A DNA stretch of 64,000 nt. Source: Gemmobacter aquatilis (lineage in GTDB: Bacteria > Pseudomonadota > Alphaproteobacteria > Rhodobacterales > Rhodobacteraceae). The position numbers and the translations under genes are program-made. Below, piece by piece: positions 47,847 to 56,082 of this stretch. Location: NCBI RefSeq assembly GCF_900110025.1, contig NZ_FOCE01000005.1:186001-250000 (forward strand), written 5' to 3'. Each line of letters opens with the position of its first letter. Position 1 is the first letter of the stretch. Under the pieces are notes generated by a model that worked only from the letters and a program-made list of their open reading frames with translations, had not been told where the DNA came from and made no database searches.

Positions 47847-49043
47847 ATGACCACCGATTTCACTGCCACCCGCGCCCTGTTCGATCTGCCCGAAGGGGTG
47901 ATCTATCTTGACGGCAATTCACTCGGGCCGTTGCCCCGCGCCGCCGCCGCCCGCATCGCCCGCACCGTGACCGAAGAATGGGGCCAGATGCTGATCACCG
48001 GCTGGAACAAGGCCGGATGGATGGAACAGCCCGCCCGCACCGGCGACCGCATCGCCAAGCTGATCGGCGCCGAATCCGGCCATGTGGTGATGGGCGACAC
48101 GCTGTCGATCAAGGTCTATCAGGCACTGGCCTCGGCGCTGGAAATGAACCCGGATCGGCGGGTGATCCTGTCCGACACCGGCAATTTCCCGTCCGACCTC
48201 TATATGGCCGAAGGGCTGTGCCGCACGCTGGGCGGCGATTACCGGCTGAAGACCGTGGCCCCCGAAGAGGTGATGGCTGCGCTGGATGACAGCGTGGCGG
48301 TGATGATGATCACCGAGGTCGATTACCGCACCGGGCGGCGCCATGACATGCCCGCCCTGACCGCCCGTGCCCATCAGGTGGGTGCGCTGGCGATCTGGGA
48401 TCTGGCCCATAGCGCCGGGGCCTTCCCGGTTGGCGTGGCCGCAGGCGGCGCCGATTTCGCGGTGGGCTGCACCTACAAATACCTCAATTCCGGCCCCGGT
48501 GGCCCAGCCTTCATCTATGTCGCCCCGCGCCATGCCGAAATCGCCCGCCCCGCCCTGTCCGGCTGGCTGGGCCATGAGGCGCCCTTTGCCTTCGATCCGT
48601 CCTATCGCCCCGGTCGCGGGATCGAACGGATGCGCGTCGGCACCCCGCCCATCCTGCAACTGGCCGCACTCGACGCCGCGCTCGACATCTGGGATGCGGT
48701 CGATCTGGATGACCTGCGCGCCACCTCGCTGGCGCTGACCGACCGCTTCATCGCGGGGGTCGAAGCCACCTGCCCCGACCTGACACTCGCCACCCCCCGC
48801 GCCCATGCCCAACGCGGCTCTCAGGTCAGCTTCCGCCACCCCGAGGGCTATGCGATCATGCAGGCGTTGATTGCACGCGGCGTGATCGGCGATTTCCGCG
48901 CGCCAGACATCCTGCGCTTCGGCTTCACCCCGCTTTATATCGGCATCGCCGAGGTGGATGGCGCCGTGGCGATCCTGTCGCAGGTCATGGCCGAACGCCT
49001 GTGGGATCAGCCGGAATACCGCACCCGTGCCCGCGTCACCTGA
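47847..49043 (+). CDS. kynU: Kynureninase
   Basis: KynU is a PLP enzyme that cleaves kynurenine (or 3-hydroxykynurenine) to anthranilate and alanine in tryptophan breakdown. The 398-residue protein has GVIYLDGNSLGPLPR, GDTLSIKVYQALASALEMNP, LAIWDLAHSAGAFPVGVAAG with the PLP-nitrogen Asp, and the Schiff-base Lys211 in CTYKYLNSGPGGPAF. kynA and kynB are not adjacent. The start MTTDFTATRAL has GGAGGAG upstream. Confidence 0.96.
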   Translation: MTTDFTATRALFDLPEGVIYLDGNSLGPLPRAAAARIARTVTEEWGQMLITGWNKAGWMEQPARTGDRIAKLIGAESGHVVMGDTLSIKVYQALASALEMNPDRRVILSDTGNFPSDLYMAEGLCRTLGGDYRLKTVAPEEVMAALDDSVAVMMITEVDYRTGRRHDMPALTARAHQVGALAIWDLAHSAGAFPVGVAAGGADFAVGCTYKYLNSGPGGPAFIYVAPRHAEIARPALSGWLGHEAPFAFDPSYRPGRGIERMRVGTPPILQLAALDAALDIWDAVDLDDLRATSLALTDRFIAGVEATCPDLTLATPRAHAQRGSQVSFRHPEGYAIMQALIARGVIGDFRAPDILRFGFTPLYIGIAEVDGAVAILSQVMAERLWDQPEYRTRARVT

Positions 49044-49205
49044 CCATGGTCACAGGACTGTGATCGCCCAGCCCCTTGTCTGTGGCGCCGCCGCACGCGT
49101 CTGCGCAATTTCAACGGTGGACCGGCACAGCGCCTTTGGGTAACTCTGGAAACAATACTAAAAGACCTGACCGACCTGTTTCTGCGCCTTGGGAGAATTT
49201 GAAGA

Positions 49206-50273
49206 ATGCTGCGCCACCTGATGCGCCTCGCGCTGAGCACCGCCCTTGCCGGCACGCTCGCCGCCTGCGTCGATCCGTCGCTGACCGAGGCGACAAAGAC
49301 ACCCACGGCCACCGCGCCCGTCATCCCCCAGCCCGTCCCTGCGGATTTTGTCGAAGCCTATGCCGCCAAACAGGATGGCAGCTTTGTCGTGCCCGCCGTG
49401 CCGGTCGAGAAGATCCCGCCGCATCTGATCCGCCAGGAAGTCGCCTATGAGACGACCGATGCCCCCGGCACAGTCATCATCGACCCCACCAACAAGACCC
49501 TGCATCTGGTCACCGCCCCCGGCAAGGCGCTGCGCTATGGCATCGCCGTCGGCAAGGATGGCTTCCAATGGGCGGGCGAGGCGCTGATCACCAATCGCCG
49601 TCACTGGCCCACCTGGACGCCGCCGCCGGAAATGATCGCCCGCAAGCCCGAGCTGGAAAAGTGGAAAGACGGCCAGCCGGGCGGCCCGACCAACCCGCTG
49701 GGCGCGCGCGCGCTGTATCTGACCACCGGCGGGGTGGATTACGGCTTCCGCATCCATGGCACACCGGAATGGAAATCCATCGGGCACAATGCCTCGTCCG
49801 GCTGCTTCCGCATGATCAATCAAGACGTGATGGACCTGTATAACCGCGTGCCCGATGGTGCGAAGGTTGTGGTGCTGAACGCCGATGGCACCCGGCCCAC
49901 CAAGCTGAAGCTGCCGCCGCCCGCGCCCAAACCGAAGAAAGCCGCGGCGCCCAAGGCCCCGGCTGCGCCCAAACCGCAGCCCGCAGCCCTTGGCGCCCCC
50001 GCGCCGGGCTTCCCGACGATGACCGCCCCGGCGCTGACGCCGCCCGCTTTGGGCGCCGTGCCGCCCGCGCTGGCGGCACCGGCCCCCGTGGCGCCTACGC
50101 CCGCCGTGGCCCCGGCCACGCCTGCCGCCCCCGCCGTCGTCGTGCCTGCGACCGATCCGGCCAGCGTGCCCGCCGCCGACACCCCGCCCGAGCCTGCGGC
50201 CCCGGCGGTGGTGCCCCCGGCAGCGGCGCCTGCCGCCACCTGCGTTCCGGCGCCCGGCATCGTCTGCCCCTGA
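49206..50273 (+). CDS. L,D-transpeptidase lipoprotein with Pro/Ala-rich tail
   Basis: This is a 355-residue envelope protein. The lipobox TLAAC has its acceptor cysteine at residue 21. The YkuD-type catalytic domain (about 75-235) has IHGTPEW (His about 184) and HNASSGCFRM (Cys about 200), the expected catalytic pair for making 3-3 peptidoglycan cross-links or attaching proteins to peptidoglycan. After residue 240 about 115 residues are Pro/Ala-rich with a few lysines, ending in two cysteines (TCVPAPGIVCP). This long low-complexity tail is unusual and may bind peptidoglycan or span the periplasm. Confidence 0.92.
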   Translation: MLRHLMRLALSTALAGTLAACVDPSLTEATKTPTATAPVIPQPVPADFVEAYAAKQDGSFVVPAVPVEKIPPHLIRQEVAYETTDAPGTVIIDPTNKTLHLVTAPGKALRYGIAVGKDGFQWAGEALITNRRHWPTWTPPPEMIARKPELEKWKDGQPGGPTNPLGARALYLTTGGVDYGFRIHGTPEWKSIGHNASSGCFRMINQDVMDLYNRVPDGAKVVVLNADGTRPTKLKLPPPAPKPKKAAAPKAPAAPKPQPAALGAPAPGFPTMTAPALTPPALGAVPPALAAPAPVAPTPAVAPATPAAPAVVVPATDPASVPAADTPPEPAAPAVVPPAAAPAATCVPAPGIVCP

Positions 50274-50291
50274 ACCGGGCACCCCCAAAGC

Positions 50292-50322
50292 AAAAGGGCG
50301 GCCCCGCACAGGCCGCCCTTTT
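50292..50322. terminator. Bidirectional terminator between the L,D-transpeptidase and D-lyxose isomerase genes
   Basis: AAAAGGGCGGCC / GGCCGCCCTTTT is a perfect 12-bp stem with a 7-base loop, giving a U-run on either strand. It lies between convergent genes. Confidence 0.92.
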
Positions 50323-50339
50323 CCGTTGCGATCCGCCGT

Positions 50340-51026
50340 TCAGCCCTTCAGCCAGCGGTCATAATCGCTGACCAGCAGGTGCAGCGGCGCTTCGTCCTCT
50401 TCGATCTCCGCAAAGCGGCCAATCGGCTCGCGGAAGATATTGTCGGTCAGATCGTCATTCACCGTGCTGACCTCACCGATCAGCACATCGCCGCCCTCGC
50501 CCCAAAAGGCGTGCCAGTCGCCCGGCATCAGCGTGACGCTTTCGCCCGGTGCCAGCCGCAGCTTCTCGCCCGGCGCATAGGCGCGCGCGATCCCGTCGCA
50601 CATCACTACGCCGCCGCGATCCGGGGCAAAGCCGCCCGCGTCGTCGCTGCCATAAAGCTCGATCACCAGCGCAGCACCGCCCCGGTTGATGATGTCTTCC
50701 GCCTTGATGACATGGGTGTGCATCGGCGAAAGCTGATCCTGCCGCGAGATCAGCAGCTTTTCGGCATAGCACATGCCACCGCCGCGCTGCAGATCGGCCA
50801 GCATGCCATTGCGCAGCGTGAACAGAAACAGCCCCATCCGGTCGAACCGGCCCTGCCCGTAATCTGTGATGTCCCAGCCCATGCGCCGCGCCGCGATCTG
50901 CCCGGCATCGCGCCGCGCGGCAAATTCAGCCGGTGTCCAATAAGCAAAAGGCGGCAGCACGAATCCATACTCCCGGATCATCCCGTCCGCCGCCTGCATG
51001 ATATCGTTGATGCGTGAGCGTTTCAT
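50340..51026 (-). CDS. D-lyxose/D-mannose isomerase family protein
   Basis: This 228-residue cupin-type sugar isomerase has SRINDIMQAADGMIREYGFV, PPFAYWTPAEF, GMCYAEKLLISRQDQLSPMH followed by THVIKAEDIINRGG with metal-ligand His/Glu, and a later His in LMPGDWHAFWGEGG. It is similar to the D-lyxose ketol-isomerase type from E. coli O157 (about 227 residues). It would interconvert D-lyxose and D-xylulose or mannose and fructose. No sugar transporter or kinase lies nearby. The start MKRSRIND is preferred. Confidence 0.88.
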   Translation of the reverse strand: MKRSRINDIMQAADGMIREYGFVLPPFAYWTPAEFAARRDAGQIAARRMGWDITDYGQGRFDRMGLFLFTLRNGMLADLQRGGGMCYAEKLLISRQDQLSPMHTHVIKAEDIINRGGAALVIELYGSDDAGGFAPDRGGVVMCDGIARAYAPGEKLRLAPGESVTLMPGDWHAFWGEGGDVLIGEVSTVNDDLTDNIFREPIGRFAEIEEDEAPLHLLVSDYDRWLKG

Positions 51027-51080
51027 GCCGTCCCTCCCCCTGAAGTCCGCCAGCATATCACGCGCGTTAGCGCAAACAAG

Positions 51081-51605
51081 TCAGACCGCGAACCGATCCA
51101 GCACCGCCGCCAACGCGGCCCAGTCGGTATATTCGCGGTCCTCATGCGGGGCGATCTGCTGATGTTTCTGCGCTGCGATCCAGCGCATCGCCCAGCCGCG
51201 GATCATGTCATAGCTGGAAAAGCGGAACGCCCCCGCCACATGCTCCACCTGCCCCGGCACCCAGCCGGTCGTCTCTTGAAACGCACTCACACAGGCGCGC
51301 AGCCCCGCCCAATCCTCGGCATCCTGCCCGGCAGCCGACAGCGACACCGCCAGAAACAGCGACGGCACCGCCGACAACCGCGCGGCAGCCTCCTTGGCAA
51401 ACGCCATCAATGGCGCCTGAAACCCTCCCATATGCACCGATCCGGCAAGGATCACCGCGCCAAACCGCGCCAGATCCACCCCTTCAGCCTCAGCCACGGG
51501 CAACAATTCAACAGTCTGGCCGCGATCCACCAGATGGTCGGCGGCAAATCGGGCAATCTTGCGGGTCTGCCCGTCGGTGCTGGCATAGACGATCAGGATC
51601 TTCAT
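51081..51605 (-). CDS. hemG: Flavodoxin-domain protein, HemG-like protoporphyrinogen IX dehydrogenase
   Basis: This 174-residue flavodoxin-fold protein has the FMN phosphate loop IVYASTDGQTRKIA near the N-terminus, VILAGSVHMGGFQAPLMAFA (characteristic of HemG rather than electron-transfer flavodoxins), and the C-terminal DMIRGWAMRWIAAQKHQQIA. HemG oxidises protoporphyrinogen IX using a quinone at the inner membrane. Many Rhodobacterales use HemJ instead, so whether this is the main enzyme is uncertain. Confidence 0.8.
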   Translation of the reverse strand: MKILIVYASTDGQTRKIARFAADHLVDRGQTVELLPVAEAEGVDLARFGAVILAGSVHMGGFQAPLMAFAKEAAARLSAVPSLFLAVSLSAAGQDAEDWAGLRACVSAFQETTGWVPGQVEHVAGAFRFSSYDMIRGWAMRWIAAQKHQQIAPHEDREYTDWAALAAVLDRFAV

Positions 51606-51675
51606 CGCAGAACTCCCCCGTTACAAGCCATCCTGCCTGACCCGCGCCCGCCCTGCCTTGACCTGTATCAGCCGC

Positions 51676-52461
51676 TCAGGCGACGCGCGCCTGCCCCGCC
51701 GCCCCCGCCACCCATGCCGCACAGGCCGCGCCAAAGGCGGTGAACAGCGGGCGCGACACCGGATCGCCTGCCGCGTTCCATTCCGGGTGCCATTGCACCG
51801 ACAGGGTAAAGCCCGGCGCGTCCTGCACATAGATCGCCTCGGGCGTGCCATCCGGTGCCAGTCCGTCGATCACGATGCGCGGCCCGGCCCGGTTGATGCC
51901 CTGCCCGTGCAGCGTGTTGGTCATCACCTCTTCCGCCCCCATCAGTCGCGCGAACACGCCCCCCGGCGTGAACCGCACCGCATGGCGCAGCGCGAATTTC
52001 TCCTCGATCGAGCCATCGGGCGGCATCCGGTGATTCATCCGCCCCGGCAGATCGCGGATTTCGGGGTAAAGTGTGCCGCCCATCGCCACGTTCACCTCCT
52101 GAAACCCGCGACAAATGCCCAGGAAGGGCTGGCCCCGATCGACACAGGCGCGGATCAGCGGCAGGGTAATCGCATCGCGGCAGCGGTCAAAACAGCCATG
52201 CGCCGGGGTTTCCGGCTCGCCATATTCGGTGGGATGCACATTGGGCCGCCCGCCGGTCAGCAGAAAGCCGTCGCAGGTGTCCAGCAGTTCGGCCACGCAG
52301 ACCAGCCGCGGATCGGCGGGGATGATCAGCGGCAAGCAGCCTGCCACCTGCGCCACCGCCTCGGAATTCATCGTGCCCCCGGCATGGACCGGATAGCTTT
52401 CATTCAGCAGGTTCATGTTGCCGATGATCCCCACGACGGGGCGTCTGGATGATTTGGACAT
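51676..52461 (-). CDS. Gamma-glutamyl-gamma-aminobutyrate hydrolase family (PuuD-like, peptidase C26)
   Basis: This 261-residue class I glutamine amidotransferase-like hydrolase has the nucleophile Cys117 in PFLGICRGFQEVNVAMGGTL, and the His-Glu of the triad in SVQWHPEWN. It resembles PuuD, which releases GABA from gamma-glutamyl-GABA in putrescine catabolism, but no other puu genes adjoin. The ATG at 52461 has GGA 9 bases upstream; the ATG at 52470 would abut that site, so the shorter form is preferred. Confidence 0.87.
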   Translation of the reverse strand: MSKSSRRPVVGIIGNMNLLNESYPVHAGGTMNSEAVAQVAGCLPLIIPADPRLVCVAELLDTCDGFLLTGGRPNVHPTEYGEPETPAHGCFDRCRDAITLPLIRACVDRGQPFLGICRGFQEVNVAMGGTLYPEIRDLPGRMNHRMPPDGSIEEKFALRHAVRFTPGGVFARLMGAEEVMTNTLHGQGINRAGPRIVIDGLAPDGTPEAIYVQDAPGFTLSVQWHPEWNAAGDPVSRPLFTAFGAACAAWVAGAAGQARVA

Positions 52462-52612
52462 GCGCGACATTCCACGGTTACGCCCATAGTCTAGGCCCGC
52501 CCCGCCCCGCTTTGAAGGGGGAATCCCCGCGCTTTCGGTGCAACAACGCTCAGCCCGCCTGCATTTCGGGCAGATGCCCGCGCTTGCACCGCCCCGCTCA
52601 CGTCAGGGTGAC

Positions 52613-52643
52613 TTGCCTTCCCCCCGCTGGAAGCTTGGATAGT
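52613..52643 (+). promoter_or_regulatory. CueR/MerR-type promoter upstream of the DUF305 gene
   Basis: TTGCCT (52613-52618), a 19-base spacer and GATAGT (52638-52643). The over-long spacer contains CTTCC-N7-GGAAG (52617-52633). The stretch CCTTCCCCCCGCTGGAAG resembles the E. coli copA CueR operator as I recall it, with the same 7-base centre. MerR-family activators act on exactly such 19-20-base spacers. No cueR gene is in the window. Confidence 0.65.
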
Positions 52644-52671
52644 GCAGGTCCAATCCAGAGAGGAGCCCCCG

Positions 52672-53031
52672 ATGACCCGTTTCCTGATCGCCCTTGCCAC
52701 CTGCACCACCCTCGCCCTGCCCGCGCTGGCCGAAGGCACAATGGACCATTCCGGCCATGGCATGACCGGCACCGAAAGCCCGGCGACCATGGCCTATATG
52801 GAGGCCAACATGAAGATGCACAGCGGCATGGACATGGCCTTTACCGGCGACGCCGATGTCGATTTCATCGCCGGGATGATCCCGCACCATCAGGGCGCGG
52901 TGGAGATGGCGAAGATCGTGCTGGAACATGGCAAAGACCCCGAGGTCCGCAAACTGGCCGAAGGCGTGATCGCCGCACAGGAGGCCGAGATCGCCTGGAT
53001 GACCGACTGGCTGGAGAAACACAAGAAGTAA
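52672..53031 (+). CDS. DUF305 family periplasmic protein, probable copper-responsive
   Basis: This 119-residue protein has a signal peptide (cut after ALA, residue 20), then a Met/His-rich N-terminus (MDHSGHGM, ANMKMHSGMDM) and the DUF305 core DFIAGMIPHHQGAVEMAKIV. The Met/His richness suggests copper binding in the periplasm, and the promoter upstream supports copper control. GAGAGGAG lies ahead of the ATG. It is transcribed toward the asnC-like gene but has a separate promoter region. Confidence 0.9.
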   Translation: MTRFLIALATCTTLALPALAEGTMDHSGHGMTGTESPATMAYMEANMKMHSGMDMAFTGDADVDFIAGMIPHHQGAVEMAKIVLEHGKDPEVRKLAEGVIAAQEAEIAWMTDWLEKHKK

Positions 53032-53039
53032 CGAATAAA

Positions 53040-53085
53040 GGAATAAATTCCGCAATACTTGCGTAAAATATGGAATCATTCCATA
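53040..53085 (+). promoter_or_regulatory. asnC-like gene promoter with GGAAT/ATTCC operators
   Basis: There is a perfect 17-bp dyad TATGGAATCATTCCATA at 53069-53085 and a second GGAATAAATTCC at 53040-53051, sharing GGAAT...ATTCC half-sites. A good -10, TAAAAT (53064-53069), lies between and touches the first dyad. They are 34-79 bases before the asnC ATG, as expected for an autoregulated Lrp/AsnC gene. This short region is strikingly AT-rich against the surroundings. Confidence 0.7.
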
Positions 53086-53118
53086 AATCATCCTGAACAT
53101 ACCTCCCACAGGACGATC

Positions 53119-53595
53119 ATGGACCTTGATGCCACAGACCTGACCATCGCGGCCCTCCTGCAACAGGAGGGCCGCCTTTCCGCGACCGAGATCGCCCGCG
53201 CCGTGGGCCTGTCGGTCTCCGCCGCCAATGACCGCCTGCGCCGCCTGCAGGCCAATGGCACGATCCGCGCCACCGCCGCCCTGCTGGACCCGGCGCGGCT
53301 GGGCGCGGGATGCTGCTGCTTTCTGCTGCTCGATCTGGCCTGGCAGGGCGAGGCCGAGGCGGTGGCGGCCCTGACCGCCCGCCCCGAGGTGATGGAGCTG
53401 CATCACATTTCCGGCCCACATTCCTATCTGATGAAGATCCGGGTCGCCGATCCCGCCGCCGTGCAGCGCTTTCTGACCGAGGCGGTCAAGCCCCTGCCCG
53501 CCGTGCTGAGAACCGAAACCATCTTCTCGCTGCAGGCCGAAAAGGAAACGCCCTGCCTGCCCCTCGCCGGGGATCTGGCCGGGGGCCGGGCATGA
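53119..53595 (+). CDS. Lrp/AsnC family transcriptional regulator
   Basis: The 158-residue product has an N-terminal helix-turn-helix (LDATDLTIAALLQQEGRLSA then TEIARAVGLSVSAANDRLRR) and a C-terminal RAM/ligand domain with the typical HHISGPHSYLMKIRVADPAA. The two tandem cysteine-rich strands (GAGCCCFLLLDL) are unusual. It overlaps a LysE-type exporter gene by 4 bases, so it very likely controls amino acid export in response to that amino acid. The ATG is preceded by AGGA. Confidence 0.93.
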   Translation: MDLDATDLTIAALLQQEGRLSATEIARAVGLSVSAANDRLRRLQANGTIRATAALLDPARLGAGCCCFLLLDLAWQGEAEAVAALTARPEVMELHHISGPHSYLMKIRVADPAAVQRFLTEAVKPLPAVLRTETIFSLQAEKETPCLPLAGDLAGGRA

Positions 53596-54209
53596 GCGCG
53601 TTTCTGAATGCCACGGTGATGGGCTTTGCCATCGCCGCGCCGGTCGGACCGATCGGGCTGCTCTGCATCCGGCGCAGTCTGGCCGACGGGCGGGCGGCGG
53701 GCCTGGCCACCGGCCTGGGGGCCGCGGCGGCGGATGCCAGCTATGGGCTGGCGGTGGCGCTGGGGTTTGCGGCAACCGGGCTGCTGGCCTATGCCCAGCC
53801 GATGCAGGTGCTGGGCGGTCTGCTGCTGATCTGGCTGGGCAGCGGGCCGCTGCGCGCCTTTTTCGCCCCGCCCCGGACGCCCCGCATAGAAGGGGCCGGG
53901 GGTGGGGCCACGGGCATCGCCACCCTGCGCGCCTTCACCGGCACCTATCTGCTGACGCTGTCGAACCCGGCTACCATCCTGGCCTTTCTGGGCATGGTCG
54001 CCGCCCTTGGGGCCGAGGCGGCAGCCGGGCCGGTCTGGCTGGTGGCGGGGCTGTTCTGCGGCTCGGCGCTCTGGTGGCTGATCCTCGTGCATCTGGCGTT
54101 GTTCGCCGGGCGCTGGCTGACGCCGCAGGCGCTGCGCTGGATCGACCTCGGGTCAGGATTGGTGCTGGTGGGTTGGGGGGCAGGGCTGGTGCTGAAAGCC
54201 CTGTTCTAG
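53592..54209 (+). CDS. LysE family amino acid exporter
   Basis: This 205-residue inner-membrane protein has about six helices. The N-terminal signature GFAIAAPVGPIGLLCIRRSL and GLATGLGAAAADASYGLAVA are diagnostic of the LysE/RhtB superfamily, as is TYLLTLSNPATILAFLGMVA. It is translationally coupled to the asnC-like regulator. The exported amino acid is unknown. Confidence 0.93.
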   Translation: MSAFLNATVMGFAIAAPVGPIGLLCIRRSLADGRAAGLATGLGAAAADASYGLAVALGFAATGLLAYAQPMQVLGGLLLIWLGSGPLRAFFAPPRTPRIEGAGGGATGIATLRAFTGTYLLTLSNPATILAFLGMVAALGAEAAAGPVWLVAGLFCGSALWWLILVHLALFAGRWLTPQALRWIDLGSGLVLVGWGAGLVLKALF

Positions 54210-54230
54210 CGCGGGGTGGCGAGGATGGAC

Positions 54231-54295
54231 GGGGGGCTGTCTGCCCCCCACGGCCTGCGGCCGCCCCCCGAGGATATTTTCAGACAGAAAATGAA
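54231..54295. repeat. Family A palindromic repeat between convergent genes
   Basis: GGGGGGCTGTCTGCCCCCC (54231-54249) is followed by a second stem GGCCTGCGGCC and CCCCCGAGGATATTTTCAGA then CAGAAAATGAAA. It is nearly identical to the inverted copy at 24066-24135. It separates convergent lysE and GNAT genes. Confidence 0.72.
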
Positions 54296-54302
54296 ACAGG
54301 GG

Positions 54303-54734
54303 TCAGAGCGTCTTGCGGAAGAAGACGCGCTGGAACCCCTGATCGACACGGCAGTCGGTTTTCGCATAGCCCAGCTTTGGGTAAAGCCGCAGCGCGCCAC
54401 TCATCACGGCATTGGTGTGCAAGGTGACGGCGGGCAGGCCCTGTTGCCGGGCAAGGCTTTCGCACTGCGCGACCAGCCGCGCGCCGAGGCCCTGCCCCTG
54501 CGCGGCGGGGCTGACGGCGAGGATGTCGAGTTCCATGCTGTCGGCCTGAGGTGTGCAGGCCATCACCGCCTGATCGGTGCAAAGCCAGACCGCCCCCGCC
54601 GCGATCAGCGCGGCGCAATCGGCCTGCATTGGCGCAGGGTTGCGCCCGATCAGCGGCGCATAGGGCGCGAAGGCGGCGTCGATCACCGCCTTGACCGTGG
54701 CGCAATCCGCCGCCGTGGCCCGGCGCGGCATCAT
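54303..54734 (-). CDS. GNAT family N-acetyltransferase
   Basis: This 143-residue GNAT-fold protein has the acetyl-CoA loop SPAAQGQGLGARLVAQCES, the beta4 strand ELDILAVSP and the C-terminal YPKLGYAKTDCRVDQGFQRV. The acceptor is unknown. The ATG overlaps the stop of the class V aminotransferase gene upstream by 4 bases, so the two are coupled. Confidence 0.9.
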   Translation of the reverse strand: MMPRRATAADCATVKAVIDAAFAPYAPLIGRNPAPMQADCAALIAAGAVWLCTDQAVMACTPQADSMELDILAVSPAAQGQGLGARLVAQCESLARQQGLPAVTLHTNAVMSGALRLYPKLGYAKTDCRVDQGFQRVFFRKTL

Positions 54735-55936
54735 GCGCCCGCCGCTTCGGCCACCACCCGTGCGGCGGCATCCAGCGCGCCGGGGCCATGCGGGATGCCC
54801 AGGGCCACCATGCCCGCCTGCATCGTGGCCAGCACCCCCAGCGTCATATGCGCATTCACATGGCCCATATGCGCCACGCGCAGAAAGCCGTGATAGGCCG
54901 GGTCGTCCGGCGCCGCCATGCCCAGCCCGATGCCCAGCGTGACGCCGGCCTTTTCCTCCAGCCAGCCGCGCAGCCGGGTGGCATGGGGCGCGCCCAGCCG
55001 AGCGGCGGTGACGGAATGGCCGCGATGCGCCGGATCGGCCACGTTCAGCGCGATGTCGGGGTTACCCGCGCCCCAGGCGTCAAACGCCGCCCAGACGCTG
55101 CGGGCCAGCGCCGCATGCCGCGCCCAGACCGCCGCGCGGCCCTCTTCGGCGATCATGTTCAGGCTTTCGCGCAGCCCGAACAGGTGATGCGTCGGCGCGG
55201 TGCCCGCCCAGTATTGCCAGAACTCTGTCGCATTGGCGCGCGGGCGCCAATCCCAATAGGGCGTGCGCAGATCGCTGTTGGCGCAAGCCAGCAGCGCCTT
55301 GTCGGAAAACCACACGAAGCCCAGCCCCGGCGGCACCATCAGCCCCTTCTGGCTGGCCGCGACCATGACATCCACGCCCCAGGCATCCATATGGAAGGCA
55401 TCACAGCCCATCGAGGCGATGCAATCCACTGCCAGCAGCGCCGGATGCCCCACCGTATCCATCACCGCCCGGATCGCCGCAATGTCGTTCTTCACCGAAC
55501 TTGCGGTATCGACATGCGTCACCAGCACCGCCTTCAGCTTATGGCCCGCATCCGCCCGCAGCGCCGACTCGAACCGCGCCAGATCGACCGGGGCGGCTTT
55601 GCCGAAATCCAGCAGATCCGCCTGCACGCCCATCGCCTGCACGCTTTCGCACCAGCCATGGCCAAAGCGCCCGGTGGCCAGCACCAGCGCCCGGTCACCC
55701 CGGCTGAACAGATTGGCATTCGCCGCTTCCCACGCGCCATGACCATTGGCGATATAGATCGCCACATGCGCCACCGTGCCCGCCAAGGCGCGCAGATCGG
55801 GCCAGAGCGTTTCCACCATCTCGGGCAAGGCGCCCGCATAGATATTGGGCGCCGCCCGGTGCATCGCCGCCAACACCCGGTCGGGCATGGTGGAAGGGCC
55901 GGGAATGGCAAGATAGGGGCGTCCGTTGGCAAGCAT
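54731..55936 (-). CDS. Class V PLP aminotransferase (alanine/serine-glyoxylate aminotransferase-like)
   Basis: This 401-residue protein has the N-terminal IPGPSTMPDRVLAAMHRAAP, GHGAWEAANANLFSRGD, LAVDCIASMGCDAFHMDAWG with the PLP-nitrogen Asp171, and the Schiff-base Lys197 in ASQKGLMVPPGLGFV. The style matches alanine/serine-glyoxylate aminotransferases, with pyridoxamine-pyruvate or ureidoglycine aminotransferase as alternatives. It stands with a GNAT gene only, so the pathway cannot be fixed. The start MLANGRPYLAIP is preferred. Confidence 0.88.
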   Translation of the reverse strand: MLANGRPYLAIPGPSTMPDRVLAAMHRAAPNIYAGALPEMVETLWPDLRALAGTVAHVAIYIANGHGAWEAANANLFSRGDRALVLATGRFGHGWCESVQAMGVQADLLDFGKAAPVDLARFESALRADAGHKLKAVLVTHVDTASSVKNDIAAIRAVMDTVGHPALLAVDCIASMGCDAFHMDAWGVDVMVAASQKGLMVPPGLGFVWFSDKALLACANSDLRTPYWDWRPRANATEFWQYWAGTAPTHHLFGLRESLNMIAEEGRAAVWARHAALARSVWAAFDAWGAGNPDIALNVADPAHRGHSVTAARLGAPHATRLRGWLEEKAGVTLGIGLGMAAPDDPAYHGFLRVAHMGHVNAHMTLGVLATMQAGMVALGIPHGPGALDAAARVVAEAAGA

Positions 55937-56082
55937 CGCAGTCTCCGCGCGGGTTCCGCCCAATGGCTACGCCCGCCTTGCGCCAAGGTCAACGCGGGGC
56001 CGCCCCACCCTGCCCCGCCCCGCCTTGCCCTGCCCCGCCTGCCGGGCTAGACCTCGGGTCATCCTGAGCCCCGGAGGTTCCC

